Source of the DNA: Bacteroidota bacterium
Lineage (GTDB): Bacteria > Bacteroidota > Bacteroidia > UKL13-3
Direction of reading: 5' to 3'
Length of the DNA stretch: 64,000 nt
NCBI GenBank assembly: GCA_947464275.1
Contig: CANHVU010000004.1
Coordinates: 62,001 to 126,000 of the forward strand
Part shown: in pieces, positions 18,262-26,542 of the stretch
Position numbering within the stretch: the stretch's first letter is position 1
Layout of the letters: the number at the start of each line of letters is the position of its first letter
The notes under the pieces: generated by a model
Database searches by the model: none
Told to the model about the DNA's origin: nothing
Seen by the model: only the letters and a program-made list of their open reading frames with translations
Made by a program: the position numbers and the translations under genes

Positions 18262-19323
18262 GTGGGGCTACTTAAATTTTCGGATATTGGAATTACGGGA
18301 ATGGCTGCTGCTGTTCCTGCTAATACAATTGATAACTACAATTATACGATGCATTTTCCAACAGAAGATGTTAAAGATATAGTTGATAAAGTTGGTATTA
18401 AAGAAAGGCGCTTTGCTCCTGAGGGAATGTGTTCGTCTGACCTTTGCTTTGCAGCTGCAGAAAAACTCATATCTGATATGAAAATAGACAAATCAGAAAT
18501 TGATTTATTAGTTTTTATATCTCAAACCCCTGATTATAGAATGCCCGCAACATCTGTTTTATTGCAAAATAGATTAGGGTTATCTAAAAATACAGCAGCA
18601 TTCGATTTGACTTTAGGTTGTTCCGCATTTGTTTATGGGCTTTCAGTAGTTTTTAGTTTAGTTCAATCGGGGTTCATTAAAAAGGCCTTATTGTTAGATG
18701 GAGAAACACGTTCAAGAATTTACTCTCCTAAAGATAGAAAAACAGCTTTTTTATTTGGAGATGGCGGCATTGCTGCTATCATAGAAAAAAATTCAAAATT
18801 TGGCGATAGCTATTTTTCTCTTAACTCTGATGGTTCCAAAGAAAATTATATTAAAATAGATGGCGGTGGATACCGTAATCCAAGTTCTGAAGATTCTGTA
18901 AAAGAGAAAATAGTTGATGAACATGGAAATATAAGAACAGATGAACATGGCTACATGAATGGCGCTGATGTTTTTAATTTTGTTATTTCTGAAATACCAA
19001 CAGACTTAAAAAACTTATATGAGTTTGCAAATGAAACAAAAGATAACATGGATTATTATGTTTTTCACCAAGCCAATAGTTATATGAATAACTACCTTGC
19101 CAAAAAACTTAAATTGGATACTTCTAAAGTACCAACTTGTATCGAATCGTTTGGTAACACTTCATCTGTCTCCATTCCATTGACAATTGTAAGTCAATTA
19201 CAAAATGAATTAAAAGGTAAGAAAAACAAACTATTATTATCTGGTTTTGGTGTTGGTATGAGTTGGGCCTCTTCAATTTTAAATTTTGATGATTGCCATA
19301 TTTCAGATCTTATAGAGTTATAA
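18262..19323 (+). CDS. Beta-ketoacyl-ACP synthase III family protein, copy 2
   Basis: A 353-residue paralogue of the KAS III at 16947, identical in length and with an intact triad: Cys120 in TLGCSAFVYGL, His269 in YVFHQANSYM and Asn299 in FGNTSSVSIP. The start is the GTG at 18262; it aligns the N-terminal SDIGITGMAAAVPANTID with ..IQIKGIAACVPEHIEN of copy 1, and an in-frame ATG only occurs inside this strand. Regions between the triad residues differ considerably, as expected if the two copies take different primers. One may start the chain and the other extend it. Confidence 0.87.
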   Translation: MGLLKFSDIGITGMAAAVPANTIDNYNYTMHFPTEDVKDIVDKVGIKERRFAPEGMCSSDLCFAAAEKLISDMKIDKSEIDLLVFISQTPDYRMPATSVLLQNRLGLSKNTAAFDLTLGCSAFVYGLSVVFSLVQSGFIKKALLLDGETRSRIYSPKDRKTAFLFGDGGIAAIIEKNSKFGDSYFSLNSDGSKENYIKIDGGGYRNPSSEDSVKEKIVDEHGNIRTDEHGYMNGADVFNFVISEIPTDLKNLYEFANETKDNMDYYVFHQANSYMNNYLAKKLKLDTSKVPTCIESFGNTSSVSIPLTIVSQLQNELKGKKNKLLLSGFGVGMSWASSILNFDDCHISDLIEL

Positions 19324-19327
19324 ACTT

Positions 19328-20071
19328 ATGATAGAAAACAATCCATTTTCACTTAATGAAAAAACGGTACTTGTAACAGGTGCATCATCAGGTATTGGTA
19401 AAGCCATTGCACAGGAATGTGCTAAAATGGGCGCTAAACTTATCATTACCGCACGAAATGAGGAACGTTTAAAAGATACATTACAATCACTTGTTGGTAA
19501 TGGGCATCAATATATTATTGCAGACTTTTCTAGTGATGATGGCATAAATGATTTAGTTAAATCGTTACCCATTTTAGATGGCATGGTTCATTGTGCTGGA
19601 CTAATTAAACGTTTACCCCTAAAGTTTGTAAATGAATCGCATTTAACAGAAATAATGCAAACAAACTTCTTTGCACCAGCATTAATTACCCAAAAGATTT
19701 ATAAAGCAAAAAAAATACAACAAGAAGGTTCGGTTGTTTTCATATCATCTGTTGCAACAGGTTTTGCATCATTTGGAAATATAATGTACATGGCCTCCAA
19801 AGGGGCAATAAATTCACTTTCAAAAGGAATAGCTTTTGAATTAGCCACTCAAAAAATAAGGGTAAATTGCATTGAACCTGGAATGATAGTTACCAACTTA
19901 ACTAAAGCTATTTCGGATGAAGAACTAGCTGAAGATGTAAAAAGATATCCTTTAGGTAGGTTTGGAAAGCCCGAAGAAATTGGATATGCAGCTGTTTATT
20001 TACTTTCTAATGCCAGTAAATGGATCACAGGAAGTGTTATTAAAATAGATGGTGGTTTAACTTTAAGGTAA
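19328..20071 (+). CDS. 3-oxoacyl-ACP reductase-like short-chain dehydrogenase
   Basis: A 247-residue classical SDR. TGASSGIG (residues 17-24) is the NAD(P) loop, HCAG (88-91) the structural motif, and the catalytic set is Ser140 or Ser141, Tyr154 and Lys158 (YMASK). The C-terminus RFGKPEEIGYAAVYLLSNASKWITGSVIKIDGGLTLR is FabG-like. In this cassette it would reduce the 3-oxoacyl-ACP from the KAS III enzymes to a 3-hydroxyacyl-ACP. No dehydratase or enoyl reductase follows, which favours a hydroxy-acyl end product. Confidence 0.88.
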   Translation: MIENNPFSLNEKTVLVTGASSGIGKAIAQECAKMGAKLIITARNEERLKDTLQSLVGNGHQYIIADFSSDDGINDLVKSLPILDGMVHCAGLIKRLPLKFVNESHLTEIMQTNFFAPALITQKIYKAKKIQQEGSVVFISSVATGFASFGNIMYMASKGAINSLSKGIAFELATQKIRVNCIEPGMIVTNLTKAISDEELAEDVKRYPLGRFGKPEEIGYAAVYLLSNASKWITGSVIKIDGGLTLR

Positions 20072-20090
20072 TTAATAAAAGATACAAATT

Positions 20091-20558
20091 TTGGAAAATG
20101 ATTTTGAATTAGTTTTTTCTGCCTTTATTAATAAAAGTTACTTAGATGATTTGCAGGAAATCTTATTTTTCAATCCTCATCAAAAAAAGTATAAAAATAA
20201 AATAGTAGATGCCATAAATTTATGTGGCAAACCAGAAGTAATTGAGGAAAACAACTTGATTACAATCCAATTAGACAAAAATCAACTTCAACAAACACTT
20301 TTTGTATTAGACAAAAGTGAAGATAAAAGATTATTAGCATTAATTATTTTTAAAAAAGAAAGCGATGTAGTTGAAGTTATTCATTTAGCTTTTGCACCAT
20401 TTTGTAAGGATATATTTATAAATGAAAATATTTCTATTTTTAACCAAACTATCATTCAATTTTCAAAAATGCTAAGCCATTTTAAAGAAATTAAATTTAT
20501 TAAATTTCATTATAAAAATTTGAAAATAAATATTGATAAGGTTAGAAATTGGAAATAA
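20091..20558 (+). CDS. Conserved-looking protein of unknown function in the acyl cassette
   Basis: A 155-residue protein that I do not recognise. It starts with TTG at 20091; a stop lies 15 bases upstream and no in-frame ATG precedes the structured region. The segment LLALIIFKKESDVVEVIHLAFAPFCKD (about residues 83-109) resembles the central beta-bulge strand of GNAT acyltransferases, but a clear acyl-CoA loop (Q/RxxGxG/A) is absent. Its place between the ketoreductase and a second PglD-like transferase suggests it helps in acyl transfer or chain handling. Function is left open. Confidence 0.6.
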   Translation: MENDFELVFSAFINKSYLDDLQEILFFNPHQKKYKNKIVDAINLCGKPEVIEENNLITIQLDKNQLQQTLFVLDKSEDKRLLALIIFKKESDVVEVIHLAFAPFCKDIFINENISIFNQTIIQFSKMLSHFKEIKFIKFHYKNLKINIDKVRNWK

Positions 20559-20579
20559 CATATTATAATTGAAATTGTA

Positions 20580-21176
20580 ATGAATAAAAGTATTTGGATA
20601 TATGGTGCAGGTGGAATGGGCAAAGAAACACTTTGGCTTATTGAGGAAATGTTAGCTAACGAAATTAATGTATTAGGCTTTGTTGATGATTTTAAACTTG
20701 ATACCCAATTTAAAAATTTACCTTTATTAAATAAAATTGAACCCAATAGCAATGTTATCATTGCAGTAGCTGATTCTAAGATTAGAAAACAAATTAAAGA
20801 AAGTAATGAATTCAATTTTGTAAATATCATTCATCCAAATATCAATATTCATAAGAGTACTAGTATTGGAACTGGTAATATTATTTGTAAAGGAGTTGAA
20901 TTAACAGTTGATATCAAAATTGGAGACCATGTAATCATAAATATCAATAGTACAATTGGTCATGATGCAATAATTGAAAATTTCGTTTCAATCATGTTTG
21001 GAGTGCACATTTCGGGTAATGTAAAAATTGGTGAAGGAACATTAATTGGTTCTGGAGCAGTGATTTTACCTAATTTAACAATTGGAAAATGGTGTAAAAT
21101 TGGTGCTGGGGCAGTGGTTACCAAAAACATTCCTGATAATAGCACCGTTATTGGTGTTCCGGGTAGAATAATATAG
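20580..21176 (+). CDS. PglD-like sugar N-acyltransferase, second copy
   Basis: A 198-residue relative of the protein at 16305. It has the Rossmann N-terminus [20 protein letters not shown] and a beta-helix with His128 in [15 protein letters not shown], the PglD catalytic base. It ends ...[15 protein letters not shown]. Two PglD-type enzymes bracket the KAS III/ACP/reductase block, so one may use acetyl-CoA and the other the cassette's acyl-ACP. Which does which cannot be told from sequence. A 475-base non-coding gap follows. Confidence 0.85.
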   Translation: MNKSIWIYGAGGMGKETLWLIEEMLANEINVLGFVDDFKLDTQFKNLPLLNKIEPNSNVIIAVADSKIRKQIKESNEFNFVNIIHPNINIHKSTSIGTGNIICKGVELTVDIKIGDHVIININSTIGHDAIIENFVSIMFGVHISGNVKIGEGTLIGSGAVILPNLTIGKWCKIGAGAVVTKNIPDNSTVIGVPGRII

Positions 21177-21651
21177 CTTTCATAAAGTTAATTAAATAAA
21201 AAAATTCTATTTCTTTTAATTGAATATTTGGTGATTAACAATGTGTAGTTAAAAACATTTAAATTGCCCATTTGCGTATGATTGATTACACATTATGCAC
21301 TAGAAAACTATTTTACGAATTATCATTACATTGTTGGTAAAAATCATTTCACCCTTTTTTATTTAATACTACCAACATTTTAGCACAAAGCTAACTTTTG
21401 AGCTATTTTTATTTTTAATAGACTCTTGCTTTTTTTCGCTATTTTCCCCAATAAAATTTCCCTCATGTATTATGCAGTTATTTCTTGTTAGATATTCTTA
21501 AGAATAAAATATTTGAATACTTAAAATTAAAAAATTAAATACTAAGTAAATTAACTATACAAATACTTATTTTACTTAACAAGATAACTTTAGCATATTT
21601 GTAATATGACCAATTGTTATTAATATTGTACGTTAAAATTAAAAAATCTAA
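21177..21651 (+). other. Long AT-rich intergenic region, probable new transcription start
   Basis: A 475-base spacer, the longest in the glycan locus. It holds an 8-base inverted repeat (TGTTGGTA at 21332-21339 and TACCAACA at 21370-21377), a palindrome TTCTTAAGAA near 21490-21505, and many A/T tracts. No open frame, tRNA or clean terminator was seen. A TAACTTTA box near 21586 resembles the -7 consensus TAnnTTTG but lacks a matched TTG at -33. It probably carries the promoter for the aminotransferase-to-YdcF operon. Confidence 0.4.
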
Positions 21652-22788
21652 ATGACAAAACCTAAAATTTGGCTTTCATCGCCACATATGTGTGGAAAAG
21701 AGTTTGAGTATGTAAAAGATGCTTTTGATACCAATTGGATTGCGCCATTAGGCCCCCATGTTGATGGTTTTGAAAAAGATTTATGTAACTTTACTCAATC
21801 AGAAAATGCAGCAGCGTTAAGTGCAGGTACAGCAGCTATTCATTTAGCATTAATATTATTAGATGTAAAAGCAGGCGATGAGGTAATTTGTCAAAGTTTT
21901 ACCTTTTCAGCATCTGCAAATCCAATAGTTTATCAAGGTGCAATACCTGTTTTTGTTGATTCGGAAGAAGAAACATGGAATATGTGTCCAATTCAATTAA
22001 GAAAAGCAATTGAGGATAGAATAAGTAAAGGTAAAAAGCCAAAAGCCATTATACCTGTTCATTTATATGGTATGCCAGCTAAAATGAACGAAATATTAGC
22101 AATTGCTGCTGAATTTGGAATTCCAATTATAGAAGATGCTGCAGAAGGATTAGGCTCAAAAATAAACGAGAAAGCATGTGGTACTTTTGGCAATTTGGGT
22201 GTGTTATCATTTAATGGAAACAAAATTATTACCACTAGTGGTGGTGGCGCCTTAATTTCGAATAACGAAGAATATATAAATAAGGCTCGTTTTTTAGCTA
22301 CACAAGCGCGAGATTCAGCACCTCATTACCAACACTCTCATATTGGATATAATTACAGAATGAGTAATGTTTGTGCTGCAATTGGACGAGGACAAATGAC
22401 TGTTTTGCAAGATAGGATAAACCAAAGACGGTTGAATTTTGAATTATATGAAAAACATTTGGAGGGAATTAGTGGAATTACTTTTTTAAAGGAACCTGCT
22501 GGTTATTACAGCAATCGTTGGTTAAGTACAATACTAGTTGACCCATTACATACTAATGGTATTACAAGAGATGATATTAGGTTAGCCCTTGAAAAAGAAA
22601 ATATAGAAAGCCGTCCATTATGGAAACCTATGCATATGCAACCTATTTTTGAACAATATCCATACTATGGAACCAATGTATCAGAAAAACTTTTTGACCA
22701 AGGATTATGCTTACCATCTGGAAGTAATTTATCTACTTCTGAACATCAATTGGTAATCAATATAATAAAAGAATTACTGGGTAAGTAA
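21652..22788 (+). CDS. DegT/DnrJ/EryC1 aminotransferase (PglE-like)
   Basis: A 378-residue PLP-dependent sugar aminotransferase. IWLSSPHMCGKEFEYVKDAFDTNWIAPLGPHVDGFEKDL at the N-terminus is the signature of the PglE/perosamine-synthase branch, which aminates C4 of UDP-4-keto sugars. PLP contacts: Asp162 in IIEDAAEGLGS and the Schiff-base Lys191 in SFNGNKIITTSGGG. Its product would be the 4-amino sugar that the PglD-like enzymes acylate. The matching 4,6-dehydratase (PglF type) is not in the window. Confidence 0.9.
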   Translation: MTKPKIWLSSPHMCGKEFEYVKDAFDTNWIAPLGPHVDGFEKDLCNFTQSENAAALSAGTAAIHLALILLDVKAGDEVICQSFTFSASANPIVYQGAIPVFVDSEEETWNMCPIQLRKAIEDRISKGKKPKAIIPVHLYGMPAKMNEILAIAAEFGIPIIEDAAEGLGSKINEKACGTFGNLGVLSFNGNKIITTSGGGALISNNEEYINKARFLATQARDSAPHYQHSHIGYNYRMSNVCAAIGRGQMTVLQDRINQRRLNFELYEKHLEGISGITFLKEPAGYYSNRWLSTILVDPLHTNGITRDDIRLALEKENIESRPLWKPMHMQPIFEQYPYYGTNVSEKLFDQGLCLPSGSNLSTSEHQLVINIIKELLGK

Positions 22789-22844
22789 AAATCTTCACAT
22801 ACTTAATAAAAGGAAAATAGTAAATTCCTTTTTTTAACAAATCA

Positions 22845-23861
22845 ATGTCAAAAATAAAATTTGCAATCATAGGTTTAGGACATATTGGTAAACGCCATGC
22901 TGATATTATATTATCTAATACAGATGCAGAACTGATTGCTTTCATTGAAATTAATCCTAGCAATGAAATCAAGGAATATAATCTACCGATATTTGATAGT
23001 TTAAGTGATTTTATTGCTAGCAATATGGAGGTAGATGTTATGTGTATAGCAACTCCTAATTATTTGCATTGCCAACAAGCAATCAAATGCTTAGAAAATA
23101 ACATGCATGTGGTAATTGAGAAGCCCTTGGGATTAACTACCGAAGAATGCAATTCTGTTATTGAAAAATCAAAACAAGTCAATAAAAATGTATTTTGTGT
23201 AATGCAAAATAGGTACTCTCCCCCATCGATTTGGTTAAAAGAAATTGTTTCAAGTAATATACTTGGCCAAATATTCAACGTTCAAATAAATTGTATTTGG
23301 AATAGGGATGAAAACTATTATAAACTCAATGGTTGGAAGGGTAAACTTAATTTAGATGGTGGAACATTGTTCACTCAGTTTAGCCATTTTGTTGATACAT
23401 TGTATTGGATATTTGGTGATATACATAATATTGCTGCCAATTTTTATAATTTTAACCACAAAAACACCATAGAATTTGAAGATAGTGGAAACATTAGTTT
23501 TTCGTTATTAAATGGTGGAGTTGGTTCCATTAATTATAGTACTTCTGCTTACAATAAAAACATAGAAAGTAGCATAACCATTTTAGCCGAATTTGGCAGT
23601 ATCAAAATAGGTGGGCAATACATGGAAAAGGTACTCCATTGTGAAATAAAAGATTACGAAATGCCAGCTATGAATCCAACCAATCCACCAAATGATTATG
23701 GAAAATATAAAGGCAGTGCAGCTAATCACGAGTACGTTATCAAAAATGTAATCAATACCATCAATAAAAAAGAAGAAATTAAAACCACTGCAATAGAGGG
23801 AATGAAAGTAGTTCAAATGATAGAACAAATATATCTTCTAAGAAACATAAATAACTTATAA
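22845..23861 (+). CDS. Gfo/Idh/MocA oxidoreductase (WbpB/WlbA-like)
   Basis: A 338-residue NAD(P)-dependent oxidoreductase. The Rossmann loop is FAIIGLGHIGKRHADIIL (residues 5-22), EKPLGLTTEEC (about residues 92-102) carries the conserved Lys of the EKP motif, and GGTLFTQFSHFVDTLYWIFGD (about residues 173-193) contains the catalytic-region His. With the next two genes it matches the WbpB/WbpD/WbpE order, in which it would oxidise C3 of UDP-GlcNAcA. It could also act on another sugar nucleotide. Confidence 0.87.
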   Translation: MSKIKFAIIGLGHIGKRHADIILSNTDAELIAFIEINPSNEIKEYNLPIFDSLSDFIASNMEVDVMCIATPNYLHCQQAIKCLENNMHVVIEKPLGLTTEECNSVIEKSKQVNKNVFCVMQNRYSPPSIWLKEIVSSNILGQIFNVQINCIWNRDENYYKLNGWKGKLNLDGGTLFTQFSHFVDTLYWIFGDIHNIAANFYNFNHKNTIEFEDSGNISFSLLNGGVGSINYSTSAYNKNIESSITILAEFGSIKIGGQYMEKVLHCEIKDYEMPAMNPTNPPNDYGKYKGSAANHEYVIKNVINTINKKEEIKTTAIEGMKVVQMIEQIYLLRNINNL

Positions 23862-23871
23862 AAAAGAAAAT

Positions 23872-24447
23872 ATGGATTCCTATTTTGCACATGAAACTGC
23901 CGTAATTGATGATAACTGTTCTATCGGAAATGGTGTCAAGATTTGGCATTTTTCTCATATCATGTCAAATTCAATTATAGGTGATAAATGTAATATTGGG
24001 CAAAATGTTGTTATATCGCCAAATGTAGTTCTTGGTAAAAATGTAAAAGTTCAAAATAATGTTTCGATATATACAGGTGTTACCTGCGAAGATGATGTAT
24101 TTTTGGGCCCATCAATGGTATTTACCAATGTAATAAATCCGAGAAGTGCGGTAGTAAGAAAAAACGAGTACCTTCAAACAATAGTAAAAAAAGGTGCTTC
24201 TATTGGAGCCAATGCCACCATTATTTGTGGAAATACAATTAATGAATACGCCTTAATTGGTGCAGGAACTGTAGTTACAAAATCAGTTAAAGCATTTGCA
24301 TTGGTTATTGGTAACCCTGCAAAACAAATTGGATGGGTTAGTGAAAATGGCCACCGCCTTCATTTTGATAACAATGGACTTGGCATTTGCAAAGAAACCA
24401 AACAAGAATACGAACTAAAAGAAGGAATTGTTAAACGAGTAAAATAA
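23872..24447 (+). CDS. UDP-sugar N-acetyltransferase (WbpD/WlbB-like)
   Basis: A 191-residue beta-helix acetyltransferase. VKIWHFSHIMSNSIIGDKCNIGQNVVIS, NNVSIYTGVTCEDDVFLGPSMVFTNVINPRS and the tail GNPAKQIGWVSENGHRLHF are highly typical of WbpD/WlbB, which acetylates the 3-amino group of UDP-GlcNAc3NA. It stands between the oxidoreductase and the second aminotransferase, as in the wbp and wlb clusters. Assignment to this family is strong; the exact sugar is inferred. Confidence 0.9.
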   Translation: MDSYFAHETAVIDDNCSIGNGVKIWHFSHIMSNSIIGDKCNIGQNVVISPNVVLGKNVKVQNNVSIYTGVTCEDDVFLGPSMVFTNVINPRSAVVRKNEYLQTIVKKGASIGANATIICGNTINEYALIGAGTVVTKSVKAFALVIGNPAKQIGWVSENGHRLHFDNNGLGICKETKQEYELKEGIVKRVK

Positions 24448-24482
24448 TAATTTTACCTAGCATAACACCGATAGATAATTAT

Positions 24483-25607
24483 ATGTTAAAAATTCAAATG
24501 GTAGATCTTAAAGGGCAATATGATAAAATAAAGCCTCTTATAGATAACGCTATACAAGATGTTATTGACAAATCGAGTTTTATTAAAGGAACTCAGGTGC
24601 AACTATTTGAAAAAAATTTAGCTTCCTACTTAAATGTAAAACATGTAATTTCTTGTGCAAATGGAACAGATGCTTTACAAATTGCAATGATGGCATTAAA
24701 TTTAAAACCAGGTGACGAAATTATGGTACCTGCTTTTACTTATGTTGCTACTGCGGAAGTAATTTCATTGTTAGGCTTAACCCCTATTTTGATTGATGTA
24801 GACAACGAAACATTTTGCATTGACACAAAACTTATAGAAGAAAAAATAACTATTAATACCAAAGCAATTGTACCTGTTCATTTATTTGGTCAATGTGCTA
24901 ACATGGATGAAATTGAATTATTAGCACAAAAATACAATTTATTTATTATTGAGGATAATGCGCAAGCATTAGGTTCACAATACACTTTTAGAAATAATAT
25001 TACCAAAAAAGCGGGTACCATTGGTACCATAGGTATCACCTCCTTTTTTCCTTCAAAAAACTTAGGTTGCTTTGGTGATGGTGGTGCATTGATGACTAAT
25101 GATGATAATTTAGCCAAAAAAATTACCATGATTTGTAACCATGGTCAATCTCAAAAATATGTCCATGATATTATAGGAGTGAACTCACGACTTGATACCA
25201 TTCAAGCAGCTGTATTGAATGTAAAATTAAATGAATTATCAAATTACGAAAAAGCAAGAAACCAAGTAGCTGATTTGTATGATAAACTATTAGGAAATAA
25301 TCCTAAAATAAAAATACCTAAAAGAAGTTCAAGTAGTACGCACGTTTTCCATCAATATACTATTCAAATTAATGCTACTGAAAGAGATAACTTAAAAAGT
25401 GAATTATTGAAACTTAATATACCTACAATGGTTTATTATCCAATAGCATTACATATGCAAAAAGCATTTAATTTAGATCATAAAATTGGTAGTTTACCTG
25501 TTTCAGAAGTATTATGCAAAACTGTTATATCACTTCCAATTCATACCGAAATGAATAAAAATCAAATTGAATATATTGCGCAAAGTATAAATACTATTTT
25601 ACAATAA
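24483..25607 (+). CDS. DegT/DnrJ/EryC1 aminotransferase (WbpE/WlbC-like)
   Basis: A 374-residue PLP aminotransferase. DKSSFIKGTQVQLFEKNLASYLNVKHVISCANGTDALQIAMMAL (about residues 29-72) matches the C3-aminotransferase branch. PLP residues are Asp158 in IIEDNAQALGSQY and Lys192 in FFPSKNLGCFGDGG. It would convert UDP-3-keto-GlcNAcA to the 3-amino sugar using glutamate. It differs from the DegT at 21652 in branch signature, so the two most likely serve two different sugars. Confidence 0.9.
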   Translation: MLKIQMVDLKGQYDKIKPLIDNAIQDVIDKSSFIKGTQVQLFEKNLASYLNVKHVISCANGTDALQIAMMALNLKPGDEIMVPAFTYVATAEVISLLGLTPILIDVDNETFCIDTKLIEEKITINTKAIVPVHLFGQCANMDEIELLAQKYNLFIIEDNAQALGSQYTFRNNITKKAGTIGTIGITSFFPSKNLGCFGDGGALMTNDDNLAKKITMICNHGQSQKYVHDIIGVNSRLDTIQAAVLNVKLNELSNYEKARNQVADLYDKLLGNNPKIKIPKRSSSSTHVFHQYTIQINATERDNLKSELLKLNIPTMVYYPIALHMQKAFNLDHKIGSLPVSEVLCKTVISLPIHTEMNKNQIEYIAQSINTILQ

Positions 25608-25611
25608 TAAA

Positions 25612-26127
25612 ATGCAAAATAAGAAAGCAATTCAATTTATTTTACTTTTCACATTAAGTTATATATTACTTAATGGAATATACCAATGGGTACTTTGGCT
25701 TTATGCTCCAAAACCCGATTTTATTACTTTATATACTTCAATTATTTTTTGTAAGATTTTTACAAAATTTAACTTATCAATATTATTATTTAAGCCAGCA
25801 GTATTAATTAGTTTGAAGGAAAAAGGGTTGGTTAATATTGCAGAAGGATGTAATGGAATTGCTGTTTTCAATACGCTACTAAGTTTTATAATTGCATTTA
25901 AAAGTGACTTATCAAAATACTTAAAATTCATTCCAATATCATTAGCCATTCTTTTTATTATTAACATTATAAGGCTATATATTTTAGTTGAAATAAAAAT
26001 TAGTACCCCTCAATTTTTCGACTTATTTCACACTTATATTTTTCCAATAATATTATATTTTATAACATTCATATTAATGATTGTTTGGGTTAAATTTTTT
26101 AATAAAAAAGAGGATGTTAGCCAATAA
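25612..26127 (+). CDS. Exosortase family protein, XrtF-like
   Basis: A 171-residue polytopic membrane protein (about five or six helices). It has the exosortase triad: Cys80 in NIAEGCNGIAVFNTLL, Arg121 in INIIRLYILV and His140 in FDLFHTYIFPIILY. The small size, lack of a C-terminal extra domain and overlap with a small membrane partner fit the Bacteroidota XrtF type. Exosortases cleave and relocate proteins bearing a C-terminal sorting signal, often in organisms making exopolysaccharide. It begins 4 bases after the WbpE-like gene. No protein in this window shows an evident sorting signal, so its targets lie elsewhere. Confidence 0.82.
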   Translation: MQNKKAIQFILLFTLSYILLNGIYQWVLWLYAPKPDFITLYTSIIFCKIFTKFNLSILLFKPAVLISLKEKGLVNIAEGCNGIAVFNTLLSFIIAFKSDLSKYLKFIPISLAILFIINIIRLYILVEIKISTPQFFDLFHTYIFPIILYFITFILMIVWVKFFNKKEDVSQ

Positions 26128-26542
26128 AAAAATCATTTGGGGTGGTAAAATAATTCCCATATTCGTAATTTTTATTCTTGATTTTTTGTTTCAAAACTTC
26201 AATATACTCACATTTAAATTTAGTGCATGTAGTTTTTATACTTTCAACCCTGATTGTGTTGAATTTAATGCATTTGCACTGAGTAAATTATTCAGGCTTG
26301 CCCTTAATTTATTATCAGTTAATTTGATAATTAAACTTTACAAAATAAATATTGCCAATAAATTGATTTATATATTCACTGCATTACTAATTTATATAAT
26401 AGATATGGTTATGTGCTATTCTCAACATTCACTGTTATTAAATTGGCATAAGGTATTAAATCCTTTTCTATTTAGTCCATTAATTGGAATTGCATTATTG
26501 GCTTGGTTAATCACAATCAGAAAAACAACATTAAATGATTAG
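26114..26542 (+). CDS. Exosortase F system-associated membrane protein
   Basis: A 142-residue membrane protein starting at the ATG at 26114, preceded by AAAAGAGG, so it overlaps the exosortase by 14 bases. A longer TTG-initiated form from 26081 would overlap more and adds a non-homologous-looking stretch. There are four or so hydrophobic helices (about residues 9-25, 50-70, 76-97, 120-138) and a conserved-looking motif MCYSQHSLLLNWHKVLNPFLFSP. Position and topology match the small partner that accompanies XrtF. Its mechanistic role is not known. Confidence 0.72.
   Translation: MLANKKIIWGGKIIPIFVIFILDFLFQNFNILTFKFSACSFYTFNPDCVEFNAFALSKLFRLALNLLSVNLIIKLYKINIANKLIYIFTALLIYIIDMVMCYSQHSLLLNWHKVLNPFLFSPLIGIALLAWLITIRKTTLND

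Noticed and set aside
21177-21651. A riboswitch or small RNA in the long spacer
   Set aside because: Only short weak inverted repeats are seen and no known consensus could be matched.
26081-26113. Upstream TTG start for the exosortase-associated protein
   Set aside because: The ATG at 26114 has a better ribosome site and leaves the normal length.
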